Below are positions 15,731 through 23,953 of a DNA stretch of 64,000 bases, piece after piece (the stretch's first letter is position 1; each line of letters begins with the position of its first letter). The position numbers and the translations under genes are program-made. This DNA is from Methanobacterium sp. UBA375 (GTDB taxonomy: Archaea; Methanobacteriota; Methanobacteria; Methanobacteriales; Methanobacteriaceae). Location: assembly GCA_002495625.1 (NCBI GenBank), contig DAGC01000012.1, positions 16,801 through 80,800 on the forward strand, in the 5' to 3' direction. The notes under the pieces are model-generated. The model was given only the letters and a program-made list of their open reading frames with translations. It did no database searches and was not told the origin of the DNA.

Positions 15731-17317
15731 ATGGATAAATCATATAAACTCCTTCGGATATTTGCCTGTTTCTTTATTGGAGTTTTAATTCTTTGTTTCT
15801 TAATTAAACCCCTCGTTGCTACAGATGAATCTTTCAACGGCTTTTCTGGAGAAGGAAACGATACCGTCATCATCTGTTCTGCAACCGGTGATATGAAGGC
15901 CCTGGAGGTGGGTGTTGCATCCTACGCCGGGAAAGAGGGGATACCCCTTATTTTAACCAGTCAAACCATTCCCTTCCCTTTGAATGAATGGTTTTCCCTG
16001 TTTAAGGACAGGGCTAATATCAAGAAGGTAATCCTGATTGGTCCGGTTTCCCCCTGGCAGGTTCTTTCCTTGAAACTGCTTAATTTAAATGTTGAGAGGA
16101 TCGACGGATCTTCTAAAGCAGAAATCCTCACTGAAATGGCTGAGAAGGCTTACAAATCCCAGGATACAGTTATAATCACCGCTTCTGATCCGTCAGCTTC
16201 ACTTTTAGGGGCTTATATGGATGTCCCTGTTTTTGTGGTGGCTGAACCAGGTGAATACGTATCTTCTGACACTCTAGAGCCTGAATATGAAAGCTACATA
16301 TCAGATAATAATATAAAACGTGTTATTGTTGTGGGAACTGTTTCTCAGGGTATAATAGATGATTTGAATTCTAAAGATATCCAGTTAGAGGAAATAGGGG
16401 GGGATGACAATTTCCAGACCAGTGTCCTGGTTTCCGATAGAATCAGGGATATCCTTGGTCAGAGGAGTGTTGAAGTTAAAACTGCTTATGCTGGTTTCTA
16501 TGGGGAATTACCTTCCATCATACCCCTGGCAGTACATAATAACTCGATAATCCTGACAGACCCTACTATCCACATGGATGAAGCAGTAGATTATCTAAAA
16601 ACAGCCGGAATAGATGATGTAGTCATTACCCGGAACGGTCCGGCTGATTACCTGCAGATGGAAGAGCCGGATTTCGTATCAAGCAGGTTCATAGATAAAT
16701 TGCATGCGGCGGGTATTGATACTTTCTCATTAACCAATTTCAGGACCATCAACGAGGCAACTGGTTTATATGAAACCAAGATGATGGCTGCCGAACTTCT
16801 TCATGGAACCGGTGGTTTATGGGGTGTTGCAGGATTGGATCCGAGTTTAACCCTCCTGGATTCAGTTAGAACTGGTATTACTGGTTATCCACCTATCTTA
16901 GACACGGTTTTAAAGGGAGGTAATTGGGGTTCAAGCACAGGTTCCCAGTTAACTGTTAAACAAATAGGTTTGAATGAATGGTATTACCAGTGGAAAGGTA
17001 TTCATCCATATATATGGCAGAAGATTAATGATGGTGATTGGTACTGCTATTCAGGCACCCAATATTCCTGGCACTGGATCCATGCCAATAAAACAGAACA
17101 TGGCATATTCACCAACAGCACCAACGATACCTGGACAGTGGAATATCTAAGTGATAACCAGGTTTATAACCGGGTTTACTGGGTTAAAAAAGGAAATATA
17201 TGGGAAGAAATACACTCTGAAGCATCATTCAACTGGAAAAAAGAATTAAATTCCTGGATATGCTATCAGGATGGAGTTAATGAGAGCTTTACCTTGTTCC
17301 CTACTAATTTTCTTTGA
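15731..17317 (+). CDS. Exported protein with CWB2-like repeats
   Basis: A 528-residue protein with an N-terminal hydrophobic signal or anchor (LLRIFACFFIGVLILCFLI). It then has repeated segments like cell-wall-binding repeat 2: VASYAGKEGIPLILTS, IKKVILIGPVSPWQVLSLKL, NVERIDGSSKAEILTEMA, then IKRVIVVGTVSQGIIDDL, IQLEEIGGDDNFQTSVLVS. The last 130 residues are rich in Trp and Tyr (GLNEWYYQWKGIHPYIWQKI), suggesting a separate carbohydrate-binding or structural module. I chose ATG 15731 over an upstream TTG at 15698 because AAAGTGG precedes it. CWB2 repeats bind anionic wall polymers in bacteria; binding to pseudomurein or its decorations here is inference. Confidence 0.75.
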   Translation: MDKSYKLLRIFACFFIGVLILCFLIKPLVATDESFNGFSGEGNDTVIICSATGDMKALEVGVASYAGKEGIPLILTSQTIPFPLNEWFSLFKDRANIKKVILIGPVSPWQVLSLKLLNLNVERIDGSSKAEILTEMAEKAYKSQDTVIITASDPSASLLGAYMDVPVFVVAEPGEYVSSDTLEPEYESYISDNNIKRVIVVGTVSQGIIDDLNSKDIQLEEIGGDDNFQTSVLVSDRIRDILGQRSVEVKTAYAGFYGELPSIIPLAVHNNSIILTDPTIHMDEAVDYLKTAGIDDVVITRNGPADYLQMEEPDFVSSRFIDKLHAAGIDTFSLTNFRTINEATGLYETKMMAAELLHGTGGLWGVAGLDPSLTLLDSVRTGITGYPPILDTVLKGGNWGSSTGSQLTVKQIGLNEWYYQWKGIHPYIWQKINDGDWYCYSGTQYSWHWIHANKTEHGIFTNSTNDTWTVEYLSDNQVYNRVYWVKKGNIWEEIHSEASFNWKKELNSWICYQDGVNESFTLFPTNFL

Positions 17318-17367
17318 ATATTTGAGTATTAACAAATATTCTCAAATTAACCATAGCATCCCTCAAA

Positions 17368-17925
17368 TTAACCGAAGTTTTCTTCAAACACTTTTCTAAT
17401 TTCATGGGGAGTTCTTAATATGTAGGTATTGTCCATTTTGGCCAGTTTCTGGGCGTGCTCCACGTCCTCCTTCCGGATGGTTAGTTTCAAATCTTTACCG
17501 TCCGGGAGTTTGGTGATGGTGGTTCCTTCTTCTAAATCTGCCGGTAGAATGTAGAGGGGAACGTTGGCTTTCTGGCCCATTACGGCGGCGTTGGATATGA
17601 GGGTGTCTCCCATTCTCAAGGCTATCTTGGCCACTGTATTGGAGGTTCCCGGGGCAACTAGCATGAATTCATACTTTCCCAGCTGGATGTTACCAGCTAA
17701 AAAGGGAGAATTAGCATTGATTTCCACCCAGATTTTATCGAATGCGCTTTCAATTTCATGGGATATTTCATAATATTTTATAACCTGATCCCCGGCTTTA
17801 GAGATGAAAACTTCAATTTCAACCTTATCTTTGAAATCTTCATTTATATTCAGCATCGCTTGAACAGTTTCCTCTATCATATCTCCAGCACCGGTTATTC
17901 CCCAAGCCACTTTCCTTTTAGCCAT
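17368..17925 (-). CDS. Archaeal flavoprotein (AfpA / DmrB-like)
   Basis: A 185-residue flavoprotein-fold protein (UbiX/Dfp superfamily, FMN-binding). Motifs: VAWGITGAGDMIEETVQAML at the N-terminus, VEVFISKAGDQV-like IEVFISKAGDQVIKYY, MLVAPGTSNTVAKIALRMGD and ISNAAVMGQKANVPLYILP. Relatives are the archaeoflavoproteins and dihydromethanopterin reductase DmrB, which take electrons from ferredoxin. Which of these it is cannot be decided from sequence. I placed the start at ATG 17925 because GAGGTGG precedes it closely. It is convergent with the CWB2-like gene and divergent from glmM. Confidence 0.8.
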   Translation of the reverse strand: MAKRKVAWGITGAGDMIEETVQAMLNINEDFKDKVEIEVFISKAGDQVIKYYEISHEIESAFDKIWVEINANSPFLAGNIQLGKYEFMLVAPGTSNTVAKIALRMGDTLISNAAVMGQKANVPLYILPADLEEGTTITKLPDGKDLKLTIRKEDVEHAQKLAKMDNTYILRTPHEIRKVFEENFG

Positions 17926-18129
17926 AAATTCCCACCTCAAATAAAAATTTCTTCCAAACAACTTTAAGGGCCCTGAATGTTTAATTTGATTAGTTATTTG
18001 GACTTATTCCTATAAATTTTTTTTCTCGATACATATTTATTCATGAAAATTAGAATAGAATTAAACGAGTGAACTTGCAATTCAAGACATAGCTTTTTTA
18101 TCCTAAATTATTAGTAATGGGGTTATTTT

Positions 18130-19482
18130 ATGGCGAACAAACGATTATTCGGAACATTTGGCGTAAGAAGAAGGGCTAACGAAGTTTTAACACCTGAATT
18201 TGCTTCTAAACTGGCAGCTGCCTATGGTACCCTGGTGAAGGGACAGGTTGCCGTGGGTGGGGACACCAGAACATCCACTCCCATGATTAAACACGCCGTG
18301 CTATCTGGACTGCTCTCTTCAGGCTGTCACGTTATAGATCTGGGAATTTTACCTACACCAGCTGTTCAATATGCAGTTAGAAATTATTATGACGGTGGAG
18401 TAATCATCACCGCTTCCCACAACCCACCCCATGACAATGGTATCAAGTTCGTGGACGCAGATGGAATCGGGATACCTGATGATATGGAGGAGAAGATAGA
18501 GGATATGTTCTTTGATGAAAATCCCGACCGTGTACCATGGGATGAAATTTCTGAGGTGGAAACTTCCGACATAATCGATGAGTACATAGAGAACGTGATA
18601 AACCGTGTGGACGCTGATGCCATTAAAGATGCTGGATTGAAGGTAGTGGTGGATTGTGGAAGTGGAGCGGCCTGTTTCACCACGCCCTATCTGCTGAGGA
18701 AACTGGGATGTCAGGTCACGACCATGAACTGTCAGCCAGATGGCTTCTTCCCTGGTAGAAATCCGGAGCCCACCGAGGATAACCTGCAGGACCTGATAAA
18801 TGCCGTGAAAAATCTAGGGGCTGACCTGGGAATAGCCCATGACGGCGATGCAGACAGGACCATATGTATAGATGAAAATGGAGCTTTCGTTTTCGGTGAT
18901 AAAACCTTCGCCTTGGTTGAAAAATACATGCTCAAGGAAAATAAGGGAGGCCTTATCGTCACCACCGTGGCTACGTCACAGGCTATCTACGATATAGCCG
19001 AAGAATACGGTGGTGAGGTTATAGCTACTAGGGTAGGCGATCTCTTGGTTGCCCGGGCACTCAAAGAAAATGACGGACTCTTCGGCGGGGAAGAAAACGG
19101 CGGACTCATATTCCCTGATTTCGTATACGGGCGTGATGCTGCCCTTTCCACAGCTAAGATCGTGGAAATTATGGCCAAGGAGAAAAAACCACTTTCCAAG
19201 CTCATAGATGAGCTTCCTTCCTACCGGTCGGAGAAGAGGAAGGTGGAATGTCCTGATGAACTTAAAGTGGAAGTTATGGAGAAGATAGCGGAAGTCACCT
19301 GTGAATTTGAAGTGGACACCACCGATGGGGTTAAAATATTAACCGAGGAAGGCTGGGTTATAATAAGGCCTTCCGGAACCGAATCTATATTCAGGTGCTT
19401 TGCAGAGGCTAAAACAGAAGAAGATGCCAAAAAAATGGCCGAATGGGGTATTAAGCTTGTTTTGGAGCAGTTGAAATCTTAA
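18130..19482 (+). CDS. glmM: Phosphoglucosamine mutase / phosphohexomutase
   Basis: A 450-residue alpha-D-phosphohexomutase. The catalytic phosphoserine is S96 in ITASHNPPHDNGIKF, the metal loop is AHDGDADR (about residues 238-245), the sugar-specificity loop GGEENGG (near 320) and the phosphate-binding loop RPSGTES near 416. The N-terminus LFGTFGVRRRANEVLTPEF agrees with the archaeal GlmM/ManB group. It interconverts glucosamine-6-P and glucosamine-1-P (or mannose phosphates), giving UDP-GlcNAc precursors for pseudomurein and surface glycans. Its monocistronic position upstream of small hypothetical genes says little more. Specificity for glucosamine over mannose is inferred, not shown. Confidence 0.9.
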   Translation: MANKRLFGTFGVRRRANEVLTPEFASKLAAAYGTLVKGQVAVGGDTRTSTPMIKHAVLSGLLSSGCHVIDLGILPTPAVQYAVRNYYDGGVIITASHNPPHDNGIKFVDADGIGIPDDMEEKIEDMFFDENPDRVPWDEISEVETSDIIDEYIENVINRVDADAIKDAGLKVVVDCGSGAACFTTPYLLRKLGCQVTTMNCQPDGFFPGRNPEPTEDNLQDLINAVKNLGADLGIAHDGDADRTICIDENGAFVFGDKTFALVEKYMLKENKGGLIVTTVATSQAIYDIAEEYGGEVIATRVGDLLVARALKENDGLFGGEENGGLIFPDFVYGRDAALSTAKIVEIMAKEKKPLSKLIDELPSYRSEKRKVECPDELKVEVMEKIAEVTCEFEVDTTDGVKILTEEGWVIIRPSGTESIFRCFAEAKTEEDAKKMAEWGIKLVLEQLKS

Positions 19483-19524
19483 TTCTTTATTTATTTTAAT
19501 TCGAACATTACAAAAGGTCAATTC

Positions 19525-19674
19525 AATGAAAAATATTTTTATACAATTATAGCATGTTTAGCATTGGTTGGTTTATTACTATATTATTTGGCGAATCCTA
19601 AATCCTCATTAGTCTTTATAGTTATTTGTATTTGCGTATTGATTATACTGGGTTTGATCGTGAAAATCAGGTAA
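19525..19674 (+). pseudogene. Two-helix small membrane protein, apparently frameshifted after its start
   Basis: ATG 19525 lies after AAAAGGT but its frame stops after eight codons. Adding one A to the AAAAA run after ATG would join it to an open frame encoding YFYTIIACLALVGLLLYYL, NPKSS, then VFIVICICVLIILGLIVKIR, ending TAA at 19674. The result would be a 49-residue protein with two membrane helices and a short polar turn. As written, the long frame has no usable start codon. It is either a small membrane-protein gene with a one-base deletion or a homopolymer error. It follows glmM by about 40 bases on the same strand. Confidence 0.45.
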
Positions 19675-19756
19675 AATAGAATTAATTAATAATAACACAA
19701 CACCAAACAAGATATAATAAATTCAGGCTTATATTCGGCCGAGTTAAAAATCTAAA

Positions 19757-20074
19757 TCATCCTTCATCGTAGAAACCGTAAAATTGGGAACAGTAATCGC
19801 ACATGGGGAATTTACCGTACTTGTAGTGGCTGCAGTCGTCCTTGTTCATATCGAATTTCTGGAGGCAGAAGTAGCAGGTTTCTATCTTTTCTGGTTTGTC
19901 TTTTGATTTGTTATTAGTTTCTTCTGTTTCATTGTTAATTTCTGATTTGTTATTAGTTTCTACTGATCTGCCGTTAATTTCTGATTTGTCGTTAGTTTCA
20001 TCGGTTCGATCTACCTTCTCTTTTACTTGTGTGGTAGATTTTACCGTACTGTCCTTATTATTTATTTTAAACAC
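19757..20074 (-). CDS. Small protein with polar repeats and C-terminal zinc-binding cysteines
   Basis: I do not recognise this 105-residue protein. The first 65 residues are low-complexity Asn/Lys/Glu/Thr with degenerate tandem units of the type ETNNKSEIN (three or four copies). The last 35 residues hold CYFCLQKF, CSHYKYGKF and MCDYC, a likely four- or five-cysteine zinc-binding site. GTG at 20074 is the only ordinary start, but it lies inside the GAGGTG that should be its SD; ATA at 20065, six bases after that SD, is the alternative. A flexible N-terminal tether with a zinc-bound tail is what the sequence shows; no function follows from it. Confidence 0.7.
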   Translation of the reverse strand: MFKINNKDSTVKSTTQVKEKVDRTDETNDKSEINGRSVETNNKSEINNETEETNNKSKDKPEKIETCYFCLQKFDMNKDDCSHYKYGKFPMCDYCSQFYGFYDEG

Positions 20075-20180
20075 CTCTAAAAGAAATGGAGTTGACTGAC
20101 TTTACATTTAATCAGGTGTTCTTTAAATAATTTAGCATTGAATTTAAAAATTAAAATAGTAAAAAGGGGATGAAAAATTT

Positions 20181-20501
20181 CTATAAAAATTCACGCTTCA
20201 ACTGCAGAGTGACGCTCATCTCCTGCACTCCATCTTCCACGTCCTTTATGGGGGAAATCCCTCGGAAAGTGTATTCCACTGCACCTGCATCGGCTATTTC
20301 AAGAAAAACTGGTTCTAATTCATGTAAATCGTCGAAATAGTTGTGGACGTTGGTGATATCTGCTACTGGGGCTACAAAGGATACTATGAGTGCATTTTCC
20401 CTCTTATTTTGCAGGGTGATGAATTCTTCACTTATTTCCAGCAACTTCTTATCTTTCTCTTTACTCCCGGTACCTCTTCTAAATACGAAATTATCTGCCA
20501 T
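20181..20501 (-). CDS. Conserved-looking hypothetical protein
   Basis: A 106-residue soluble protein I cannot assign. It begins MADNFVFRRGTGSKEKDK, followed by a helix (KLLEISEEFITLQNKRENAL), then alternating strands (IVSFVAPVADI, PVFLEIADAGAVEYTFRGI) and ends EMSVTLQLKREFL. There are no cysteines and no hydrophobic helix. The start is supported by GAGGGATTGAA just before ATG. The pattern of alpha then beta segments suggests a compact ferredoxin-like or ACT-like fold, but that is a guess from the residue pattern. It lies downstream of the adenosine-kinase-family gene with 117 bases between them. Confidence 0.7.
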   Translation of the reverse strand: MADNFVFRRGTGSKEKDKKLLEISEEFITLQNKRENALIVSFVAPVADITNVHNYFDDLHELEPVFLEIADAGAVEYTFRGISPIKDVEDGVQEMSVTLQLKREFL

Positions 20502-20618
20502 TTCAATCCCTCTAAAGATTAAAAATTCTTACAAACCTATCTTATACTATTTTGTTGTCCAGGCTTAATATTTCTTTTTGCAGGGAAAAAATTTAAAAGA
20601 GGTTCCAGAAAGACTTGT

Positions 20619-21107
20619 TTAGAATTTATATCCGATATCTCTCAGGAACTTCTTACGACCTTCCACGTCGTCTTCAGTTTCTACATCACCGGGACTTGAT
20701 CCGTCTATTACTCCCAATATCCCTCTGCCCTGTTCTGATTCGGCGATGATAACCTGTACTGGGTTTGCTGTGGCACAGAATAGGTTCACCACTTCCGGCA
20801 CGCTTTTTATCCGCTGGGTCACGTTTAGGGGGAAAGCGTTCTTCAGGTATATCAGGAAGCTATGTCCGCAGGCCATGTTCTGGATTTCACGCGCCGCCAG
20901 TTTGATGAGTTCATCATCGTTGCCGGCCCGTCTGACCAGGCAATCACCGGAAGCTTCTCCAAAGGCAAGGCCGAACTCTGCCTGTGGTACGGTGTTTACT
21001 ATTGCTTCATAAAGGTCTTCCACAGTTTTTATAAAGTGACTCTGTCCCAGTATTAAATTACAGTCTTCTGGAACTTCTAATTGGTATGTCTTGATTTCTA
21101 AGCCCAT
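20619..21107 (-). CDS. Adenosine-specific kinase family protein (DUF355)
   Basis: A 162-residue member of the small archaeal adenosine-specific kinase family (PF04008). Diagnostic stretches are LILGQSHFIKTVEDLYEA, FGLAFGEASGDCLVRRAGND, MACGHSFLIYLKNAFPLNV, VPEVVNLFCATANPVQVIIA and GRGILGVIDGSSP. The family is unrelated in fold to ribokinase-type adenosine kinases, and the kinase assignment comes from structural and ligand studies of a crenarchaeal member; the physiological reaction in methanogens is not established. The start ATG follows GGAGGAACTGTAA. Divergent from the XRE-cupin gene with a 209-base AT-rich spacer holding both promoters. Confidence 0.88.
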   Translation of the reverse strand: MGLEIKTYQLEVPEDCNLILGQSHFIKTVEDLYEAIVNTVPQAEFGLAFGEASGDCLVRRAGNDDELIKLAAREIQNMACGHSFLIYLKNAFPLNVTQRIKSVPEVVNLFCATANPVQVIIAESEQGRGILGVIDGSSPGDVETEDDVEGRKKFLRDIGYKF

Positions 21108-21316
21108 TTACAGTTCCTCCTGTTGTTTGTTGGATTTTTCCAACGTCCGATTAATTGTCATTAACAATCATTATATATTAGAAATTTAAATTAATAATAC
21201 ATACCGATTTTTTTTATAATAAACTACAAATTGGAATTAGACTAAATTTCATTAAAATAATATTGATAGTGTAACCGGATTATCGAAAAATAATTGATAC
21301 AGATTGTGGTGTTACC

Positions 21317-21871
21317 ATGAAGGAAAAGATGAAAGAAATTGCACAACGAATTTCAGAATTAAGGGAGTTATCTGATATTAGCCCGGAGGAAATGGCGGAT
21401 TACCTGGATATTCCACTGGATGTCTATTTGGGTTATGAAAATTACACCAGTGATATTCCAGCCAGTGACCTCTTTGAAATATCCCATAAACTCGGGGTGG
21501 ATATGGGCCTGCTTTTAACTGGTGAAGAAACCAGGATGAACATATTCACCGTAACCAGAAAAGGTAAAGGGATACGGGTGGAGAGGAGGAAACAGTACCA
21601 GTACGAAAACCTGGCTGAGAAATTCATCCACAAGAAGGCAGAAACTTTCATGGTGACTGTGGAGCCCAGAAACGATGGGAGCAAACCATCAACCAACTCA
21701 CACCCCGGGCAGGAATTCGATTATGTCCTGGAAGGAACACTGAAATTTTACATCCACGACAACGAAATCATACTAAATGAAGGGGATTCAATATTCTTCG
21801 ATTCACAATATGAGCATGCTATGGAAGCATTAAATGATAAACCAGCCAGATTTCTGGCAGTTGTACTATAA
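21317..21871 (+). CDS. XRE-family regulator with C-terminal cupin domain
   Basis: A 184-residue regulator. Residues 8-70 form an XRE-type helix-turn-helix (RISELRELSDISPEEMADYL, VYLGYENYTSDIPASDL, ISHKLGVDMGLLLTG). Residues 110-184 form a cupin (SHPGQEFDYVLEGTLKFYIH, EGDSIFFDSQYEHAMEAL) that probably binds a small ligand such as an acid or acyl derivative. It lies 18 bases upstream of an acyl-CoA synthetase and then the vor genes. Such HTH-cupin proteins usually control the genes beside them, so local regulation of acid activation is the likely role (inference). ATG start; the SD is weak. Confidence 0.88.
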   Translation: MKEKMKEIAQRISELRELSDISPEEMADYLDIPLDVYLGYENYTSDIPASDLFEISHKLGVDMGLLLTGEETRMNIFTVTRKGKGIRVERRKQYQYENLAEKFIHKKAETFMVTVEPRNDGSKPSTNSHPGQEFDYVLEGTLKFYIHDNEIILNEGDSIFFDSQYEHAMEALNDKPARFLAVVL

Positions 21872-21889
21872 ATTAATTGGGGATAAAAT

Positions 21890-23572
21890 ATGACAAATTT
21901 ACTCTACTCATTTGTACCGGAAATAAAATACGAGTCTTACCAGGAATTCATAGAGAAATTCGAGATAAAAGTACCGGAAAACTTCAACTTCGCCTATGAC
22001 ATAGTTGATAAATATGCAGAAATCAGCCCGGATAAAACAGCCCTGGTATGGTGCAACGATTATGATAAGGAGCGTATCATAAGTTTTAAGGAACTTAAAG
22101 AATACAGTGACAAAACAGCCAATTTCTTCAAAAACTGCGGAATAAAGAAGGGAGATAAGGTAATGCTCACCTTAAAAAGCCGCTATGAATTCTGGTTCTG
22201 CATCCTGGCCCTGCATAAACTGGGGGCCATCACCATCCCCGCCACACATATGCTAAAAACCAGGGACATCGTGTACCGGATGGAAAGCGCCGGTATCAAG
22301 ATGGTGGTATGCATAGCCGAAGACGGAGTTCCAGAGTACTTCGACGAAGCAGACGAACAACTAACCGATGTAAACCTTATAAAAGCACTGGTGGGAGATG
22401 ATGAAAGACCAAACTGGATCAACTTCCGCAATGAAATCGAGAAGGCATCACCAGAATTTGAACGCCCCACCGGAGACCAGAAAACAGAAAATAACGAGCC
22501 TATGTTGGTATATTTTTCTTCAGGCACAACTGGCCTCCCCAAAATGGTTGAACACGATTATGTATATCCCCTGGGACATATTATAACGGCTAAATACTGG
22601 CAAAATGTAAAGGAAGAGGGTCTGCACTACACTGTAGCAGACACCGGATGGGCTAAGGCCATGTGGGGACAGATCTACGGACAATGGATAGCCGGGAGCG
22701 CCGTCTTTGTATATGATTATGAGCGCTTCGATGCAGCCCGTATGCTGGAGAAAGCATCAAAATATGGTGTCACCACCTTCTGCGCTCCACCAACCATCTA
22801 CAGATTCCTCATAAAAGAAGACCTATCAAAATATGACTTTTCAACCCTACAATACGCCGTGACTGCAGGCGAACCCTTAAACCCCGAGGTATACAATAAA
22901 TTCTACGAATTCACCGGTTTGAGATTGATGGAAGGCTTCGGCCAAACCGAACTTGTGGTATGCATAGTCAACTTCCCCTGGATGGAGCCCAGGCCAGGTT
23001 CCATGGGAAAACCATCCCCGGGATACGATATAAAATTAATGGACAAAGACGGTAACATCTGCGATGTTGGTGAAGAAGGAGAAATAATCATCGAAACCAG
23101 TAGACAGGAACCTCCAGGACTTTTCAATGGATACTACCGTGATCCAGAGAAAACAGCCGAAGTCTGGCATGATGATTATTACCACACCGGAGACACAGCC
23201 TGGATGGACGAAGACGGCTACTACTGGTTTGTAGGTAGAAACGATGACATCATAAAAAGTTCAGGATACCGGATCGGCCCCTTCGAAGTAGAAAGCGCAG
23301 TAATATCCCACCCCGCGGTATTAGAGTGCGCTATAACCGGTGTACCACACCCAGTAAGAGGACAGGTGGTTAAGGCCACGGTAGTACTCACCAAAGATTA
23401 CGTGGCATCTGAAGAGCTTAAACTGGAAATACAGAACCATGTCAAAAAGGTAACCGCCCCCTACAAGTACCCACGGGTAATAGAATTCGTGGATGAACTA
23501 CCCAAGACCATCAGTGGTAAGATAAGAAGGATAGAGATCAGAAGCAAGGACCAGGAAAAAACAGCTGAATAA
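21890..23572 (+). CDS. AMP-forming acyl-CoA synthetase
   Basis: A 560-residue member of the acetyl/acyl-CoA synthetase superfamily that activates a carboxylic acid with ATP and CoA. Motifs: P-loop VYFSSGTTGLPKMVEHD, AMP-binding EGFGQTELVVCIV and YHTGDTAWMDEDGYYWFVGR, hinge GRNDDIIKSSGYRIGPFEVE, and catalytic lysine in PKTISGKIRRIEIR. It most resembles medium/branched-chain synthetases rather than acetyl-CoA synthetase; a Methanosarcina relative is known to prefer short branched acids. It is flanked by the XRE-cupin gene and the branched-chain 2-oxoacid oxidoreductase, suggesting isobutyrate/isovalerate activation followed by reductive carboxylation to amino acid precursors. That coupling is inference. 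Confidence 0.9.
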   Translation: MTNLLYSFVPEIKYESYQEFIEKFEIKVPENFNFAYDIVDKYAEISPDKTALVWCNDYDKERIISFKELKEYSDKTANFFKNCGIKKGDKVMLTLKSRYEFWFCILALHKLGAITIPATHMLKTRDIVYRMESAGIKMVVCIAEDGVPEYFDEADEQLTDVNLIKALVGDDERPNWINFRNEIEKASPEFERPTGDQKTENNEPMLVYFSSGTTGLPKMVEHDYVYPLGHIITAKYWQNVKEEGLHYTVADTGWAKAMWGQIYGQWIAGSAVFVYDYERFDAARMLEKASKYGVTTFCAPPTIYRFLIKEDLSKYDFSTLQYAVTAGEPLNPEVYNKFYEFTGLRLMEGFGQTELVVCIVNFPWMEPRPGSMGKPSPGYDIKLMDKDGNICDVGEEGEIIIETSRQEPPGLFNGYYRDPEKTAEVWHDDYYHTGDTAWMDEDGYYWFVGRNDDIIKSSGYRIGPFEVESAVISHPAVLECAITGVPHPVRGQVVKATVVLTKDYVASEELKLEIQNHVKKVTAPYKYPRVIEFVDELPKTISGKIRRIEIRSKDQEKTAE

Positions 23573-23671
23573 AGCTGTTATTAACTCTAATCCTTCATTA
23601 ATTTTTAATTTAAGGAAATTCTAAAAAAAAATTAAGAAAATTCTAAAAAATTTGATTTAATATTATCTAAG

Positions 23672-23953
23672 ATGAACAACATGACAGAAGAGAAGGAAAA
23701 AAGAAGACCTTACCCTGTAATTAACAAACTGGAGTGTAAGGCGTGTGAAAGATGTATATTAGCCTGTAAAAGGGGATCTTTAAAGATGAGTGATGATGTA
23801 AATCCCCGGGGGTACCACTACGTGGTTTTCGAGGGAGATGACTGCACAGGATGTGGGGACTGCTACTACACCTGCCCGGAACCCCTGGCTATCGAAGTTC
23901 ATATACCAAAAAAAGCCAGGAAAGGCAAAACAACAACTGAGGAGGATGATTAA
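23672..23953 (+). CDS. vorC: 2-ketoisovalerate:ferredoxin oxidoreductase, ferredoxin-like subunit
   Basis: A 93-residue polyferredoxin-type subunit with two [4Fe-4S] motifs: CKACERCILACKRG (about residues 18-31) and CTGCGDCYYTCPEP (about 56-69). It passes electrons between the ThDP-containing core and ferredoxin. The first cluster motif has CxxCxxCxxxC without the usual final proline. An in-frame ATG three codons later is an alternative start. The last base before vorB leaves no spacer (stop at 23953, vorB ATG at 23954), so translation is coupled. Gene order C-B-A matches the known three-subunit VOR of Methanothermobacter. Confidence 0.88.
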   Translation: MNNMTEEKEKRRPYPVINKLECKACERCILACKRGSLKMSDDVNPRGYHYVVFEGDDCTGCGDCYYTCPEPLAIEVHIPKKARKGKTTTEEDD

